A stretch of DNA of 20,964 nucleotides from Bacteroidales bacterium (GCA_012518155.1 JAAYTC010000007.1:1-20964), one strand, 5' to 3'; positions 7,554 through 15,688 are shown, counted from the first letter of the stretch. The notes: generated by a model not told the origin, from the letters alone. A program made the numbers and translations.

Positions 7554-8210
7554 TCACACCCAATAGTGAAACGGAGTCAATCCTGGCCATGGGAACACTA
7601 TTCCCGCTCCTTCGTTGTTGAACGTAACATACGCTCTTTCCTCATTAACGATCGACTTCCAAAATTGTTTCCCGCTCCCTCTTCGTATAGGATGGATTAC
7701 CCAGAAAGTATCGCTGTGCCCCAGCTTAAGCAGTGTATCAACAGATGGAAGATCATTCCCCCCCGTGTAAACGAAGATTGCATCGAAAGGCCCTTCCCTT
7801 GGATCGGGGACTGATTGTCGCCAGCACGGCTTCGGGGGGGCATTTAACCTATTCTGGAGCAATATCCGTGCCACATCTAGCGAATCTTGATTTGCCTCCA
7901 CACAGGTCAAGCGGCTCGCGGGAGCCGCTGCCGATAAAAAAAGGGTGTTTATTCCTTGGCCGGAATGGATCTCCAATATATTCTTGGGTTTAAAGTGGTT
8001 TACAAGGCGAAACGAAAGATGGTTAAAGGGGGTCACTCGCGCGGAATTCAGGTTGTTTTCTTTAAGTAGATCCGGGATATCATAAAACGCGTAATACGCG
8101 TGGGGGGAATGGATCACTTTAGTGATCAACTCAAAGGCAAAAGGGGAATGGACACCGTGCCCTTTCGACCGCTTTTTTCGTATCAACCACTTGGGAAGCA
8201 TGCGAAACAT
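7554..8210 (-). CDS. Class I SAM-dependent methyltransferase-like protein
   Basis: This 218-residue protein has the fold signature of an O-methyltransferase-like class I enzyme. The glycine loop NILEIHSGQGINTLFLS spans residues 77-93 (Glu80, Gly84, Gly86), and the ribose-binding acid is Glu105 in CVEAN. The N-terminus, KGHGVHSPFAFELI (residues 16-29), is one I associate with a Bacteroidetes-specific uncharacterised group. It starts 9 bp after ispF and is probably translated from the same mRNA. The substrate is unknown. The C-terminal half (FDAIFVYTGGNDLP onward) is the usual place for substrate contacts but shows no recognisable specificity motif. Confidence 0.8.
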   Translation of the reverse strand: MFRMLPKWLIRKKRSKGHGVHSPFAFELITKVIHSPHAYYAFYDIPDLLKENNLNSARVTPFNHLSFRLVNHFKPKNILEIHSGQGINTLFLSAAAPASRLTCVEANQDSLDVARILLQNRLNAPPKPCWRQSVPDPREGPFDAIFVYTGGNDLPSVDTLLKLGHSDTFWVIHPIRRGSGKQFWKSIVNEERAYVTFNNEGAGIVFPWPGLTPFHYWV

Positions 8211-8219
8211 CGAGAAAAT

Positions 8220-8696
8220 TTATTGCTGAATAAGTGCCACAACATACGCGGTAATCCCCTCTTCGCGGCCCACGAAACCCATCTTCTCAGAGGTGGTGGC
8301 TTTAATAGAGATATCAGATTTATCTACTCCCATCACTTTCGCGAGCTTCTCTTGCATTTTCGGGATGTAAGGGTTAATCTTGGGTTTTTCTGCACACACC
8401 GTGGCGTCGATATTCCCCAATACATACCCATGCTCTCGGAGTAAATCCATTGTTTTCTCAAGCAAAAGGGTGCTTCGTATCTCTTTATACTCTGCCGAAG
8501 TGTCGGGGAAATGAAAGCCAATATCACGGAGGTTGGCTGCACCCAGCAGCGCGTCGCAGATAGCATGAATCAACACATCCGCGTCGGAGTGTCCATCCAA
8601 GCCCACGCGATAATCCAATTTTACTCCTCCCAGCCAGAGCTCCTTCCCCTCTTTCAAGCGGTGCATATCGTACCCGAATCCTACACGTATCTTCAT
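8220..8696 (-). CDS. ispF: 2-C-methyl-D-erythritol 2,4-cyclodiphosphate synthase
   Basis: This 158-residue enzyme converts CDP-ME-2-phosphate to the cyclic diphosphate MEcPP in the non-mevalonate isoprenoid pathway. The zinc ligands Asp10, His12 and His44 are in place (GYDMHRL and DGHSDADVLIHAI). The C-terminal ATTSEKMGFVGREEGI segment, which binds the CDP moiety in the trimer, is also present. Length is standard and there is no fusion to IspD. It sits one base after porV and nine before the methyltransferase-like gene, so it is inside an operon. Confidence 0.97.
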   Translation of the reverse strand: MKIRVGFGYDMHRLKEGKELWLGGVKLDYRVGLDGHSDADVLIHAICDALLGAANLRDIGFHFPDTSAEYKEIRSTLLLEKTMDLLREHGYVLGNIDATVCAEKPKINPYIPKMQEKLAKVMGVDKSDISIKATTSEKMGFVGREEGITAYVVALIQQ

Positions 8697-8697
8697 C

Positions 8698-9858
8698 TTA
8701 AAAAAACAACGTTCTTAAACCATCGATATCAAATCCCAGCGAAACACGTAATGTTTGATCCATCGGATTGGATTGAGTAACAGAGACCAGGTATGCTGCA
8801 TCCACTTGAAACCCGCGTGAACGAAAACCGGCACCAAACGCCATATAGCGTCGATTTCCTTTGTATTCATTCTCGTGGTGATATCCCGTGCGGAGAGAAA
8901 ATTGATTGTCGTAGGTGTACTCGACACCCGCCGACCACATGATTTCTTGGAGCTCTTCTTTAAAACCTCCCGGGGCATCGCCAAACGATTGAAAGGCTCC
9001 TCCGATAGAGGAGATGTTATAGTAATCCCTCATACGTTGCTCCGTTTCTTCACCTGCTTCACCTTCAATTGGCAGGGGGGGAGTGGGTACTAACAGTTTA
9101 TTCAAATCGAGGCTCAACGAAAGCGTGTTTTTCGTGTCGAAAGGATATCCTAAAGAGGCCCCAATTCGCATGTTTGCCGGCAAAAACATGGAGGTAGTAC
9201 CTCCATCGTAAGATATTTTAGTTCCAATATTCGAAAAGTTGAAGCCGAGCCCCAGGAGTGCTTCCGAACGCCCCAGGTGAAAATAGGATTCGTTATACCC
9301 GGCGATATCCACGGCGAATGCATTTCCGGGCGTAGTTTCATCGTCCCCCGTTGAGTAGTCTGCTCGAATATAGCGCATCGTTACAGCTCCTGAAAAGGTT
9401 TCTGAAAGATTCCGAGAATAGGCCACATCCAACGCAAGTTCGTGAGGGCCCACCGACTGCCAAAACTTACCCGACGGATCCGGTACATCAACACTTCCTA
9501 ACGTGAAGTAACGCAGTGAGGCGCTAATCGCGTTTGCATCGCCCGTTCCAAACTTACGGTAACCGGAAGCGTAGAGCATATGAATGCCTCCTACTAGCTT
9601 ACTCAGCCATGGAGTGTAGGAAAAAGCGAATCCTCCTTCACTGCCTATGAACGGATATTTGGCCGCGTTCCAATGTTGCGAATAAACATCAGGCATACTG
9701 GATGCGCCGATATCGCCCATGCCGCCCCCTCTCGCGTCGGGGGCTATTTGCAAGGAAGGCATCGCCACCGGTAAGGGATTATAATCTTGGGCGAGGGTGG
9801 GCGTTATAAGTCCCACGATAAACATGAAAACCAGTACACTACCTCTTATTCTACTCAT
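8698..9858 (-). CDS. porV: PorV, type IX secretion outer-membrane protein
   Basis: This 386-residue outer-membrane beta-barrel protein is the PorV (LptO) component of the type IX secretion system. In characterised Bacteroidetes, PorV shuttles cargo with a C-terminal signal from the SprA (Sov) translocon to the PorU sortase-like attachment complex. A signal peptide precedes the cut near TLA-QDYNP (about residue 23). The mature N-terminus carries the family signature DARGGGMGDIGASSMPDVYS (about 42-61), followed by alternating amphipathic strands and aromatic strand ends to the terminal RTLFF. Its presence implies the organism secretes proteins by this route. porU, which is next to porV in Porphyromonas gingivalis, is not adjacent here; the gene before it is a fumarylacetoacetate-hydrolase-family enzyme. 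ispF follows after one base. Confidence 0.93.
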   Translation of the reverse strand: MSRIRGSVLVFMFIVGLITPTLAQDYNPLPVAMPSLQIAPDARGGGMGDIGASSMPDVYSQHWNAAKYPFIGSEGGFAFSYTPWLSKLVGGIHMLYASGYRKFGTGDANAISASLRYFTLGSVDVPDPSGKFWQSVGPHELALDVAYSRNLSETFSGAVTMRYIRADYSTGDDETTPGNAFAVDIAGYNESYFHLGRSEALLGLGFNFSNIGTKISYDGGTTSMFLPANMRIGASLGYPFDTKNTLSLSLDLNKLLVPTPPLPIEGEAGEETEQRMRDYYNISSIGGAFQSFGDAPGGFKEELQEIMWSAGVEYTYDNQFSLRTGYHHENEYKGNRRYMAFGAGFRSRGFQVDAAYLVSVTQSNPMDQTLRVSLGFDIDGLRTLFF

Positions 9859-9889
9859 AATCGATCGATATTCTTTGAAAGAGCCCGGA

Positions 9890-10504
9890 TCACTTCACTT
9901 TAAAATCAAGCAATTTCTGGTGCTGAATATACCCCTGAAGATGGTCGCCTATCTTCACCGGCCCTACTCCCGCGGGAGTACCCGTAAACAAGATATCGCC
10001 TATTTTCAGGGTAAAGAAGCGGCTAATATACGAAATTATTTTATCCACGTTCCAGATCATCTCCCTTGTATTTCCTTCTTGAACCTTTTCTCCGTTAATA
10101 TTCAAATGGAAGTGGATATTATCGACACCCCCAAACTCTGACAGGGGAACAAACGTGCCGATAGCCGCGGAGTTGTCAAAACCTTTGGCGATCTCCCAGG
10201 GAAGGCCTTGTTCTTTTTGTTTCCTCTGTATGTCGCGTGCCGTGAAGTCGATCCCCACCGTCACCTCATTATAGTATCGATGCGCGAATCGCTCCTCGAT
10301 ATTTTTCCCGAGTCGGTTTATCCGAACCACCACTTCCGTTTCGTAGTGAATTTCTTCCGAGAAATCGGGGAGAAAAAAGGGTTTCCCCTCTTTAAGGAGG
10401 GCAGTATCTGGCTTCATAAAAAGCACGGGATCGCTCTCCTCGAACATACGCTCCATCTCGATATTATGGGACATATAATTGAGCCCTATCGCGAATATTT
10501 TCAT
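9890..10504 (-). CDS. Fumarylacetoacetate hydrolase (FAH) family enzyme
   Basis: This 204-residue cytosolic enzyme is of the short FAH type (acylpyruvase, 2-hydroxyhepta-diene-dioate isomerase or oxaloacetate decarboxylase-like). It opens MKIFAIGLNYMSHNIEM, with the usual GxNY motif. Likely divalent-metal ligands are the glutamates of HYETEVVV and the aspartate of GIDFTARD. The lid and substrate-binding part FTGTPAGVGPV near the C-terminus is intact. It probably cleaves or tautomerises a 2-oxo acid, but homologues differ in substrate and I cannot say which one. It starts 18 bp after rex and ends 31 bp before porV, which suggests shared transcription. Confidence 0.9.
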   Translation of the reverse strand: MKIFAIGLNYMSHNIEMERMFEESDPVLFMKPDTALLKEGKPFFLPDFSEEIHYETEVVVRINRLGKNIEERFAHRYYNEVTVGIDFTARDIQRKQKEQGLPWEIAKGFDNSAAIGTFVPLSEFGGVDNIHFHLNINGEKVQEGNTREMIWNVDKIISYISRFFTLKIGDILFTGTPAGVGPVKIGDHLQGYIQHQKLLDFKVK

Positions 10505-10522
10505 ACAGCTTCTATTCTCGAT

Positions 10523-11158
10523 TTAGCCATTGAGGCGGTTAAACATAACAGCCAAGTGCGCGTAAAGAGAGGTGTTCTGCAAGACCACTCCAGCAGGAAC
10601 GCGGATACGGAAAGGGGTAAAGTTCCATATCCCTTTAATTCCTCCCTCGATCATATAGTCAGAGACCTCTTGCGCAAACCCGGGAGGAACGGTTAAAACC
10701 CCTATCTCGGCTTTCATCTCTCTGTTTCTCTCAACAAATTCGTCGGAATGAAAAACCGGAATATGATGTATTTTTTTATTGACCAAAGAACTCTTTACAT
10801 CAAAACCGGCAATAATTTTCAACCCGTATTGTTCCAACCCGGAATCCGAAAGCAGGGCCGCTCCTAAGCTTCCCACTCCAAATACGACCGCCTTATGTGA
10901 TTTCGTGAAACCGAGGAACGTCTCCAATACCTGAATGAGCTCGTCCACGTCGTAACCGACTCGTGTTTTCCCGTTGATATCCACGTAAGACAAATCTTTC
11001 GCTATTTGAGAAGCGGAGACATCTATTTTTTTAGCTATCTGAGTAGATGACACGATGCTCTCCCCTTGGCTCTTCAACAATTTCACGTACGATAAGTACC
11101 AAGGGAGCCTACGAAGTGCCGGCTCGGGTATTTTTATGGAACTGGACCGATCTAACAT
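10523..11158 (-). CDS. rex: Redox-sensing transcriptional repressor Rex
   Basis: This 211-residue repressor releases DNA when the NADH/NAD ratio rises and typically controls fermentation and respiration genes. A winged helix occupies about residues 1-80 (STQIAKKIDVSASQIAKDLSYVD is the recognition region). A Rossmann domain follows with VVFGVGSLGAALL as its dinucleotide-binding loop (about 90-102). The C-terminal domain-swap helix (LYAHLAVMFNRL) is present. Length is standard. As the first gene of the rex-FAH-porV-ispF-methyltransferase group it may control its own operon, but I found no clear Rex operator (TTGTGAA-N4-TTCACAA type) in front of it. Confidence 0.96.
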   Translation of the reverse strand: MLDRSSSIKIPEPALRRLPWYLSYVKLLKSQGESIVSSTQIAKKIDVSASQIAKDLSYVDINGKTRVGYDVDELIQVLETFLGFTKSHKAVVFGVGSLGAALLSDSGLEQYGLKIIAGFDVKSSLVNKKIHHIPVFHSDEFVERNREMKAEIGVLTVPPGFAQEVSDYMIEGGIKGIWNFTPFRIRVPAGVVLQNTSLYAHLAVMFNRLNG

Positions 11159-11187
11159 CTATTTTCCCGTAAAAATTAATGAACAGT

Positions 11188-11195
11188 CAAAGATA
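11188..11195 (-). promoter_or_regulatory. Probable rex promoter (-7 element)
   Basis: Read on the minus strand this is TATCTTTG, an exact TAnnTTTG match about 30 bp before the rex start codon. The upstream TTTG element is not found at the expected distance. It would start the rex operon independently of the DUF3108 gene. Confidence 0.5.
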
Positions 11196-11310
11196 GGTTT
11201 TTTTTCGGACTGTTTTTTGAATTTTAATCTATATTTAAAGATAGTTTTCTGTAATCTTCGTCTCTTTCGTGGGCTAAGCAGGCAATCAATACTCCTTGAA
11301 ACATTGTAAA

Positions 11311-12114
11311 TCAATTTCTCAAGCCTGTAACATCGCTCAGCACGGCTCGCACGGAGCCCAATTTTAAACTGGTATCGATAACAACCGGGAGGCGGTTTGC
11401 ATCATTAGTCAAGGAAGCTTTCAAGGCCTCTTTCTGGTTGGTAAAAGCATCATCGTGAATGGTCATCGAAATATTGACCACCTCGTATTTCTGCCCATTA
11501 TTCGCTTTAATGGTAGATGTTCCAAGGTAATTCACGTACATGTTCACTGCTCTTTTCCCGGAAATGAATTGGATATATTTTCTGTCGCCGTATTGCATTC
11601 CGGTCAAATCGAGGTTACGAACGAAAGCCAGAACCGAGAGGTAATCGTAGGTACACTGATCGGTGGTAACTACTTCATCAAAACTCTCTTCACCGTTCCA
11701 ATGGCGAATTGCCCGTATACTTATTTCGTTGCCACTGTAGGTGTACGATTGCCTCTCCACGGAATAATCTTTCCCTTCCTGCGCCTCTTTCGTGAAAAGT
11801 AAAGGGCGAAGATCTTTGTCGATATAGGAGGTGAGTGTATCCAGTACCGTGTAAAAAGTTCCTGCCAGTCCCGAGGTATTGAGTAGCATCACCATTTTGT
11901 ACGCGTTCTCACCCCTGTAATTGGCATCCGTGACGGAGAGTGACCCTCTTCCGGCACGCGCGTTGAGTATCCCTAAATTAAAATAGAGGTCGTACTGAAT
12001 CTCCTCTCCATTTTGGAATGCCGTATTAACAATTTCACATTGCGCGCTTAATGAAGGCAGCCACATAGTGAAAAACAGCAAAAGAAGTGTCGTTCTGGTT
12101 CTTTTTTTATTCAT
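11311..12114 (-). CDS. DUF3108 domain protein, exported
   Basis: This 267-residue protein has an N-terminal signal peptide (hydrophobic run LLLLFFTMWLPSLSA, cut before QCEIV). The remainder fits DUF3108: a GEEIQYDLYFNLGILNARAG opening typical of the family, then alternating strands that suggest a beta-rich periplasmic or outer-membrane-facing protein. The family has no established biochemical function. It lies 71 bp after the Ig-like lipoprotein gene, in the same direction, and 152 bp before rex. Having two exported proteins of unknown role side by side hints at an envelope function, but this is inference. Confidence 0.85.
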   Translation of the reverse strand: MNKKRTRTTLLLLFFTMWLPSLSAQCEIVNTAFQNGEEIQYDLYFNLGILNARAGRGSLSVTDANYRGENAYKMVMLLNTSGLAGTFYTVLDTLTSYIDKDLRPLLFTKEAQEGKDYSVERQSYTYSGNEISIRAIRHWNGEESFDEVVTTDQCTYDYLSVLAFVRNLDLTGMQYGDRKYIQFISGKRAVNMYVNYLGTSTIKANNGQKYEVVNISMTIHDDAFTNQKEALKASLTNDANRLPVVIDTSLKLGSVRAVLSDVTGLRN

Positions 12115-12144
12115 TAATCTTTTGTTTGGGTTTGTATAGCCATT

Positions 12145-12187
12145 TCTGTACCCGTGGTACGGATCTTCTGTACCGTGGTGCGGATCT
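12145..12187. repeat. Two-copy tandem repeat between DUF3108 and Ig-like genes
   Basis: TCTGTACCCGTGGTACGGATCT (12145-12166) is followed at once by a second copy (12167-12187) that lacks one C and has A changed to G. The second copy overlaps the stop codon of the Ig-like gene. Each unit holds a small inverted repeat (GTACC/GGTAC), so the RNA could fold. It may only be a replication-slippage product. Confidence 0.8.
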
Positions 12188-14153
12188 ATCGCATACCCCC
12201 GGGACGTTGCAGGGATCCTGTCGATCCTCCTCCACCTCCCATCCCCGAGAAGGGCGAACTTTGCTGTCCTTGTTGTTGTTGCCTCTCTCTTTCCAGGTTA
12301 GGGTTTCGTTGTTTTCTCTCCTCCGGTTTATTCGTTGTAATCTCCATCGGTTTTTGCTTATTCAACGGTGCGGAGCGAACATCCCAGCTTTCGCTATGAT
12401 CGGAATAGGCACGGATCACGAAGTTACCGGGGTAGTAAAACACCTCCTCCGGCTGTCGGTTCTCTTCGAAGTTTCCGGTGGTCCAAACGCCATCGCCATT
12501 CGCGTCGACCACCAAGCGTGCATACACGTCGCCCGGGAGAAGATCCTGAAAACGAACCGTGTTTGCTTTGACATCACTTCTTCGGAAAGGTTTACCCTTG
12601 TTGTCCAGCAGTTCCACGAAGGCCTCTTCCTCTTCCTCCAGCCCCGAGATCGTTATTTCAAGGTTCCCATATTGATCCAATGGTTTCACCGTGAACTCCT
12701 GTTCAAACGTGTTATTCCAAAGGCCGTAATAACTGTTTATTGCTGCCGAGTCGACCCGTACTCGATACCTTGCACCCGGCTCCCACCGGGGGCGTAAAAC
12801 AAACCTTCGGGGATTCAAAGAGTCGGCTTCCATTCGGAAGGGGATAGGTTCATAAAGCGAATCCACCGCTATCGACAATTCTACAAGGGTCGAATCGAAA
12901 TGAATCACCGGTTGTTCAAACTCAAACCGGATCGGATTGTACAGCTCGAAAGTAGATTGCACGTTGCTATTGATTCCTAGGAATCGTATAGGGGCCTCTT
13001 CTCCCTCCTCCTCTTTTTTCTGTTGATCCCTCTCTCGCCTCGATCGCCGCAGGGTGAAGTTAAGCGTGTCGGTGGCAATATAATTTTGATTCAGGGAGTC
13101 AGTACGAATATAATTAAGCTGCATGCGCAGCGAATCTTGTTGATACACGAGCGAGTCGGTGATCCATAGCGTGAGCGTGTCATTCCCCACACTACGCTCC
13201 ATCACGTACCAATCCTCTTCTCTTTTTTCCTGATCCAATAAAAAGAAGGTAGGCATATCGGTGGGAGCCGCGAAAAAGAGTTCCAGTTTATGCTCTTCGG
13301 TCCGTTCATCTTTTTGCAGGTATTGTCGTTGAAAATCAGACAAGAAATTGCGTAAAAGCAAATCGTCCGGCAGAAAACGGGTATAATGTATTGTTCGGAT
13401 TGTATCGACGGTAAGGCTATCCACGAAAAGCGTGTCTTGCCGTACGGCCGGCGCGGTGGAGGGTATCACCGTTGTATCCATGAATGCAATCGATTCCAGT
13501 GGGTTATCGTACATGTAATCGCGGTTCAAATCGTTCAGGGCAAACACCCTGTACTCCCCAGGTGCCATTCCTCGCACGGTGAATTTACCCCGGGAATCGG
13601 TTCTTGATATTCGCTCGAACGGCACTTTCGTGAAGGCCGTATCGTCGAAATTAGAGTGAATCCCCACGTAGATGCCGGAAACCGGTTCAAGATCCTCGGC
13701 ATTCAGTACCGTGCCTGATACCGCGAGCGTGTCGAGCTGATCTCCGGTAGAAAAAGAGTAGACAAAGTTTTCCAAGGGATTTCCCTCGTTATTGTCCACA
13801 ATTGCATCGGTGAAGTCGATCGTATAGGTGGTTTCTTCGAGCAGCTCGTCGTTTAGCTCCACCACAGCCCTTCGTCCGATTGAGCGAATTACCGGCATGG
13901 TTTGTTGAGGGGGGGTAATAATCACTTTCTCGTTGGGACTCTCTATTTTGATGTTTTCGTCAAACTCTATCTCAATCCGTGAGGGAGTCGCGTTTAAGGT
14001 GTTAAAATCGGGATATGCCCGTACCACCTTTGGTGGATCCACGTCGTAAGCTCCTCCCGTGGGTGCGGCCATATTCGCGCATGAATGTACCGCGACACCC
14101 AGCAGGCACGAAAGAAACAGAGATAAAAAAAATGAAATAATCTTCTTGAGCAT
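12186..14153 (-). CDS. Ig-like domain lipoprotein
   Basis: This 655-residue protein is probably lipid-anchored: a hydrophobic signal ends in the lipobox VHSC (Cys25). I use the ATG at 14153 because the signal peptide begins MLKKIISFF; a start 36 bp upstream would add 12 polar residues before it. After the anchor comes a bacterial Ig-like domain (PPKVVRAYPDFNTLN to FVYSFSTGD, about 33-130), then a carboxypeptidase-regulatory-like fold (about 137-225). A second Ig-like segment lies near 410-490. A further beta domain follows with DANGDGVW, a calcium-loop-like acid run. A Gln/Gly-rich low-complexity tail ends the protein. Similar lipoproteins occur throughout Bacteroidetes without a known role. 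It lies between DUF2851 and DUF3108 genes on the same strand, suggesting a conserved cluster. Confidence 0.87.
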   Translation of the reverse strand: MLKKIISFFLSLFLSCLLGVAVHSCANMAAPTGGAYDVDPPKVVRAYPDFNTLNATPSRIEIEFDENIKIESPNEKVIITPPQQTMPVIRSIGRRAVVELNDELLEETTYTIDFTDAIVDNNEGNPLENFVYSFSTGDQLDTLAVSGTVLNAEDLEPVSGIYVGIHSNFDDTAFTKVPFERISRTDSRGKFTVRGMAPGEYRVFALNDLNRDYMYDNPLESIAFMDTTVIPSTAPAVRQDTLFVDSLTVDTIRTIHYTRFLPDDLLLRNFLSDFQRQYLQKDERTEEHKLELFFAAPTDMPTFFLLDQEKREEDWYVMERSVGNDTLTLWITDSLVYQQDSLRMQLNYIRTDSLNQNYIATDTLNFTLRRSRRERDQQKKEEEGEEAPIRFLGINSNVQSTFELYNPIRFEFEQPVIHFDSTLVELSIAVDSLYEPIPFRMEADSLNPRRFVLRPRWEPGARYRVRVDSAAINSYYGLWNNTFEQEFTVKPLDQYGNLEITISGLEEEEEAFVELLDNKGKPFRRSDVKANTVRFQDLLPGDVYARLVVDANGDGVWTTGNFEENRQPEEVFYYPGNFVIRAYSDHSESWDVRSAPLNKQKPMEITTNKPEERKQRNPNLERERQQQQGQQSSPFSGMGGGGGSTGSLQRPGGMR

Positions 14154-14192
14154 GATCACTTTGTATGATTTACATTGCCATTCACTCACGAT

Positions 14193-14231
14193 GATAGTAT
14201 AGGCCGAAGCCTCCTATCGTATGCAAAAGTA
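14193..14231 (-). promoter_or_regulatory. -7 element and 5' hairpin before the Ig-like lipoprotein gene
   Basis: On the minus strand TACTTTTG (plus 14224-14231) fits the -7 consensus, about 70 bp before the start codon. No matching TTTG lies at the right distance upstream. Just downstream, GATAG and AGGC (from 14193) pair with GCCT and CTATC (to 14218) in a hairpin with small internal bulges and a CGAA loop. It has no T-run, so it is more likely a 5' leader structure than the DUF2851 terminator. Confidence 0.45.
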
Positions 14232-14235
14232 CAAA

Positions 14236-15546
14236 TTAATTTGCTTCATGGCTCATTCCGGTACCTGTTTGTGAAGAGGAGAGCAACGCGTGCCCGATTC
14301 TACAAGAGAGACATTCGCGCTTATCGCAATACTCCTTTTTAAGTTGTATAATCGCCTGCGTGTCGAATGCATTGTGTGCAACAACCCCTGCCTCTTCGAA
14401 TGTTCTTACTATCCTGTTTTTCTCGGGTTTCATCAACTCCAAAAAATAAAGTGCCCGGTCTGTATAACTGTCATCCGAAACACTTTTACCGTACGCGAAC
14501 AGTATCGGGACCACCGTGTTAATTATAATAATTTCGAGAGATGGGCGACCGAGCTTCTTAGGGGTACTCTTCGATTTTCTTCCGAACCCGTAATGAGTTT
14601 GCCAGTAGAGTGACGGCTCCGTTTGAAAAAGTTCCATCACTCGTTTACAATCATTTTCTTGCACCACTGCCGAGAAAAGCCGCCCGGAAGAGTGAAGCAA
14701 TGAGGCCAGTTGTGCCAGCCGCAATTCAGGGAAGGAGCGAGGCCGTACTCGCGATCTTTTAAAGAGGAATCCCTCCAGGTTTTTCAACGAATATTTCTTT
14801 TTCAAGAAAGCATACTCCTCCCTTAACATAGCATGATACGGATCGTTTTCAAACGAATGATCAAGGAGCCCCGCCTGTCCAAACAACAGTGCTTCCACGT
14901 GCAGTATATCCACGCGATGCTTCAATACGTACTTAAAAGGCAGCGAGATTGCCAGACGTTCGAAAGCATCGGCATTCACTCCAAAGCCAAAGTTTCGCGA
15001 GAGCATCACGTAAAACACCTCATCCCACGAGTGATTGAAACGTTTCAAGAGAGTCTGCACGTCCTTTGTTTTTCGTTCCAACCGCTCCGTCGTAAGACGA
15101 GTAAGGAAAGTTCGGATCAGCCCTTTCGGCAGCGTCCCAAGTTGGTGTTTACACGGTAGGCCTCTATCGCTATAAAGCAGGAAGTTTGCACTCTCCCTGA
15201 GTTTATCGGGCACCGTTATCCGGCACTGTGCCACTGTTTGCCCCGCCTCATTCACGATCTCCTGATTCACCTTCTCCGACAAATGAAGGATTACCGAGTT
15301 ATACGCCTTGTCGCGGTGGTGCCCGTGCGCCATCCAGTCGCTCGACGCCAGATGTATTTCCACATTCCCGGCCCAGAGCTGCCCTCCTATTTTAATTTTC
15401 GCGTTAAAAAAATCGGGGCCGGCATCTCTATTTTGGATTCCCGGGTCAATCACCTCAACCACCCGTCCGTTGGTAGTAATTAAGCAATCAACCGGGTACA
15501 ACTTATATTTCCATAGGTATTGCAACAGTTGTTCGTCGTGTATCAT
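14236..15546 (-). CDS. DUF2851 family protein
   Basis: This 436-residue protein matches DUF2851, a family found almost only in Bacteroidetes and without known function. There is no signal peptide or membrane segment, so it is probably cytoplasmic. The N-terminal part has conserved-looking blocks NRDAGPDFFNAKIKIGG and GNVEIHLASSDW, with charged and His residues (HGHHRDKAYNSVILH) that could be an active or metal site. Such Asp/Glu-x-Lys patterns recall nuclease-like folds, but I cannot confirm that. The C-terminus carries the cysteine pair CLSC and a preceding Cys (about 412-422). It is the first gene of a minus-strand block and has its own promoter 20 bp upstream. Confidence 0.9.
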   Translation of the reverse strand: MIHDEQLLQYLWKYKLYPVDCLITTNGRVVEVIDPGIQNRDAGPDFFNAKIKIGGQLWAGNVEIHLASSDWMAHGHHRDKAYNSVILHLSEKVNQEIVNEAGQTVAQCRITVPDKLRESANFLLYSDRGLPCKHQLGTLPKGLIRTFLTRLTTERLERKTKDVQTLLKRFNHSWDEVFYVMLSRNFGFGVNADAFERLAISLPFKYVLKHRVDILHVEALLFGQAGLLDHSFENDPYHAMLREEYAFLKKKYSLKNLEGFLFKRSRVRPRSFPELRLAQLASLLHSSGRLFSAVVQENDCKRVMELFQTEPSLYWQTHYGFGRKSKSTPKKLGRPSLEIIIINTVVPILFAYGKSVSDDSYTDRALYFLELMKPEKNRIVRTFEEAGVVAHNAFDTQAIIQLKKEYCDKRECLSCRIGHALLSSSQTGTGMSHEAN

Positions 15547-15565
15547 AGATATCGGGCATGAAAAT

Positions 15566-15597
15566 CAAATTTAGGGCTAATTATCGAAAATGCCAAA
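15566..15597 (-). promoter_or_regulatory. Promoter of the DUF2851 gene
   Basis: On the minus strand TTTG (plus 15594-15597) and TAAATTTG (plus 15566-15573) are 20 bp apart, a good fit to the Bacteroidetes promoter. The transcript would have a leader of only about 15 bases. It lies back to back with the MATE gene promoter. Confidence 0.65.
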
Positions 15598-15648
15598 AAG
15601 CAACCTGTAAAGTAGCTGAAAATTGGGATGAGTATGAGGGATTTTATG

Positions 15649-15656
15649 TACATTTG
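15649..15656 (+). promoter_or_regulatory. Promoter -7 element of the MATE gene
   Basis: TACATTTG is an exact -7 match on the plus strand, placing the transcription start near 15662. This supports the TTG start codon at 15689. A TTG lies 23 bp upstream, slightly beyond the usual spacing, so the -33 half is weak. Confidence 0.65.
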
Positions 15657-15688
15657 CACGGGATCAGGTTATTTAGGTTAGTTATATT

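Noticed and set aside
10208..10696. A 162-codon plus-strand frame opposite the FAH and rex genes
   Set aside because: Antisense to two well-recognised genes and crossing the gap between them; no motif or promoter supports it.
11159..11310. A Rex operator in front of rex
   Set aside because: I looked for TTGTGAA-type inverted repeats and found only AT-rich sequence with no convincing dyad.
12087..12797. A 236-codon plus-strand frame opposite the Ig-like gene
   Set aside because: It is antisense to a clear gene with domains, has no protein-like features of its own, and is a by-product of that gene's codon use.
14154..14189. A 12-residue longer start for the Ig-like lipoprotein
   Set aside because: The signal peptide and lipobox begin cleanly at the ATG at 14153; the extra residues are polar and unlike a signal sequence.
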